Part shown: positions 5,600 through 6,250 of the stretch, piece by piece | Position numbering within the stretch: position 1 is the stretch's first letter | How the letters are laid out: each line of letters begins with the position of its first letter | DNA from: an uncultured Collinsella sp. | Lineage (GTDB): Bacteria > Actinomycetota > Coriobacteriia > Coriobacteriales > Coriobacteriaceae | DNA length: 6,250 nt | Reading direction: 5' to 3' | Assembly: GCA_900553165.1 (NCBI GenBank) | Contig: USCN01000080.1 | Span: 1-6,250 of the forward strand | The notes under the pieces: generated by a model | The model's database searches: none | Told to the model about the DNA's origin: nothing | Seen by the model: only the letters and a program-made list of their open reading frames with translations | Program-made: the position numbers and the translations under genes

Positions 5600-5628
5600 C
5601 GCCTAGGGCCCCGCAAGTCCGCGCCCAG

Positions 5629-5663
5629 TACTATCCGCACTTTCGATACGTAAAGGAGCGTAT
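5629..5663 (+). promoter_or_regulatory. Possible -10 and hairpin-presented ribosome binding site of the STAS gene
   Basis: TACTAT at 5629-5634 is a plausible -10 without a clear -35. Downstream, ATACG (5646-5650) and CGTAT (5659-5663) form a perfect 5-bp stem. Its 8-nt loop, 5651-5658, is exactly TAAAGGAG, so the whole Shine-Dalgarno sits in the loop, 7 nt from the ATG. Confidence 0.3.
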
Positions 5664-5665
5664 AC

Positions 5666-5980
5666 ATGGATTTGGGTATTTCCACCAACCCCACGCCGGA
5701 GACCTACACCATTAAGGTAACCGGCGAGATCGATATCTCTAACGCCGATAGCCTGCGCAATGCCATCGACCTGGCGCTCGAGCAGCCCACTGAGGCCGTT
5801 GAGCTCGATTTTGCCCAGGTGAGCTACATCGACTCGACGGGCATTGGCGTGCTCGTGGGCGCCGCGCACCACGCGGTCGACCACGGCAAGCGCTTTAGCT
5901 GCACCAATGTGCAGCCCCCGGTGATGCGCGTGGTTCAGCTGTTGGGTGTCGACCAGGAGATTTCGATCACCGCTGCATAA
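5666..5980 (+). CDS. STAS-domain anti-sigma factor antagonist
   Basis: A 104-residue single-domain STAS protein of the SpoIIAA/RsbV type. Such proteins bind a cognate anti-sigma kinase when unphosphorylated, freeing a sigma factor; phosphorylation of a conserved serine ends the interaction. Seen here: the N-terminal strand YTIKVTGEIDISNADSLRNAI (14-34), typical of the family, then VELDFAQVSYIDSTGIGVLVGA (45-66). The candidate phospho-acceptor is Ser57 in DSTG. KRFSCTNVQPPVMRVVQLLGV (75-95) follows and forms the last strand-helix unit. Length is normal (about 100-117). The ATG at 5666 has AAAGGAG at 7 nt. No anti-sigma kinase or sigma factor gene lies beside it within the window, whereas RsbV and SpoIIAA usually sit in operons with theirs, so the partner must be elsewhere or the protein serves another partner-switch. 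The gene starts 66 bp after the aminotransferase stop codon. Confidence 0.93.
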   Translation: MDLGISTNPTPETYTIKVTGEIDISNADSLRNAIDLALEQPTEAVELDFAQVSYIDSTGIGVLVGAAHHAVDHGKRFSCTNVQPPVMRVVQLLGVDQEISITAA

Positions 5981-5984
5981 TCTT

Positions 5985-6052
5985 TGCCCCCAAAAGGGCA
6001 TGCCGTTTGGCATATGTTTGTGATGCGCTCGGACGTTTTGGCGTCCGGGCGC
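5985..6052 (+). terminator. Hairpin cluster after the STAS gene, possible weak terminator
   Basis: Three stems follow the stop codon: TGCCC/GGGCA (5985-5989/5996-6000), ATGCC/GGCAT (6000-6004/6009-6013, sharing one base with the first) and an 11-bp stem at 6025-6035/6042-6052 with one GU pair and loop TTTTGG. None has a proper U tract; the best tail is ATGTTTGTG after the second. Termination here is possible but not well supported. The last stem ends directly at the TATACT box of the next gene. Confidence 0.35.
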
Positions 6053-6058
6053 TATACT
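6053..6058 (+). promoter_or_regulatory. Possible -10 box of the tatA-like gene
   Basis: TATACT, followed by TG, lies 75 nt before the GTG start codon and repeats the TATACTT seen before the aminotransferase. There is no -35 consensus at normal spacing. Confidence 0.35.
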
Positions 6059-6101
6059 TGACCGAATGAATAGACGAGTTCCGGCCGAATGGCGCGGTGC
6101 G

Positions 6102-6121
6102 GGCTCGACTCACATCGAGCC
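6102..6121 (+). promoter_or_regulatory. Hairpin abutting the tatA-like ribosome binding site
   Basis: GGCTCGA (6102-6108) and TCGAGCC (6115-6121) form a perfect 7-bp stem with 6-nt loop CTCACA, ending 2 nt before the Shine-Dalgarno GGAGG (6124-6128). There is no U tract. It may stabilise the message or influence ribosome access. Confidence 0.4.
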
Positions 6122-6133
6122 TTGGAGGTATGT

Positions 6134-6250
6134 GTGTTTGGTATTGGAGAGGGTGAGCTCGCGATCATCGTGGTCTTCGGCTTTTTGCTGTTTGGCCCGG
6201 ATAAGCTCCCGCAGATGGGCCGTACGATCGGCCGTGCCATCCGTCAGTTC
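6134..6250 (+). CDS. tatA: Twin-arginine translocase subunit TatA/TatB family (3'-truncated by window edge)
   Basis: Membrane subunit of the Tat pathway, which exports folded proteins with twin-arginine signal peptides. Thirty-nine residues are visible: MFGIGEGELAII..., a short N-terminal membrane segment (about residues 8-21), the hinge FGPDKLP (20-26), then the start of the amphipathic helix QMGRTIGRAIRQF. MFG, the F-G-P-x-K-L-P hinge, and G-R-T-I-G-R-A-I-R-x-F fit TatA best. Glu8 and Pro22 are also common in TatB, so TatB is not excluded without the C-terminus. The start is GTG at 6134, chosen because GGAGG (6124-6128) lies 5 nt upstream and because the TatA N-terminus begins exactly there; the nearby ATG at 6130 runs into a stop within nine codons. 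A tatC gene may follow beyond the window. Confidence 0.88.
   Translation, partial: MFGIGEGELAIIVVFGFLLFGPDKLPQMGRTIGRAIRQF

Noticed and set aside
6066..6250. An open frame from the ATG at 6066 to the window end, overlapping the tatA-like gene
   Set aside because: Beyond 6134 it is the out-of-frame shadow of tatA (Ser/Arg/Trp-rich). The ATG is only 8 nt from the putative -10 and has no Shine-Dalgarno.

Overview
This window (about 60% or more G+C, with strong G/C preference at third codon positions) looks like chromosomal DNA from a Coriobacteriia gut actinobacterium. A Collinsella-like genome is the best guess, from base composition, gene content and the style of the proteins. That assignment is inference, because no rRNA or other taxonomic marker is present. 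The content is ordinary housekeeping: carbon entry (ROK glucokinase), pyrophosphate removal (family II Mn-dependent pyrophosphatase), Na+/H+ antiport (NhaA), amino-acid transamination (PLP fold type I, aspartate aminotransferase subgroup Ic type), a STAS anti-sigma-factor antagonist and the start of a Tat translocase subunit. One small minus-strand gene is unrecognised.

Layout: 1-840 is the 3' part of a glucokinase gene that begins before the window. 841-1008 holds a degenerate REP-like repeat (a TGGTGCAA...GGGACAG unit, one and a half copies) and then the ppaC leader. 1009-1932 is ppaC, closed by a strong intrinsic terminator. 1933-2199 is an unusually elaborate leader before nhaA. It has a palindrome, a 7-bp stem, a second strong terminator hairpin with U6 that follows no gene, and two mutually exclusive small hairpins at the ribosome binding site. 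2200-3558 is nhaA. 3559-3890 is a non-coding, comparatively AT-rich convergent region with three perfect hairpins. 3891-4145 (minus) is the small acidic unknown protein, divergent from the aminotransferase at 4295-5599. 5666-5980 is the STAS protein. 6134 to the window end is tatA/tatB-like, starting at GTG.

Apart from the divergent pair, the genes appear to be separate transcription units: gaps are 65 bp or more, several terminators are visible, and most genes have a plausible -10 box of their own. I see no mobile element ORF, CRISPR array, tRNA or rRNA. I found no clear new multi-gene system. The most interesting candidate is the nhaA leader, which has the architecture of a transcription attenuator or ion-responsive riboswitch. 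I cannot match it to a known RNA class by eye.
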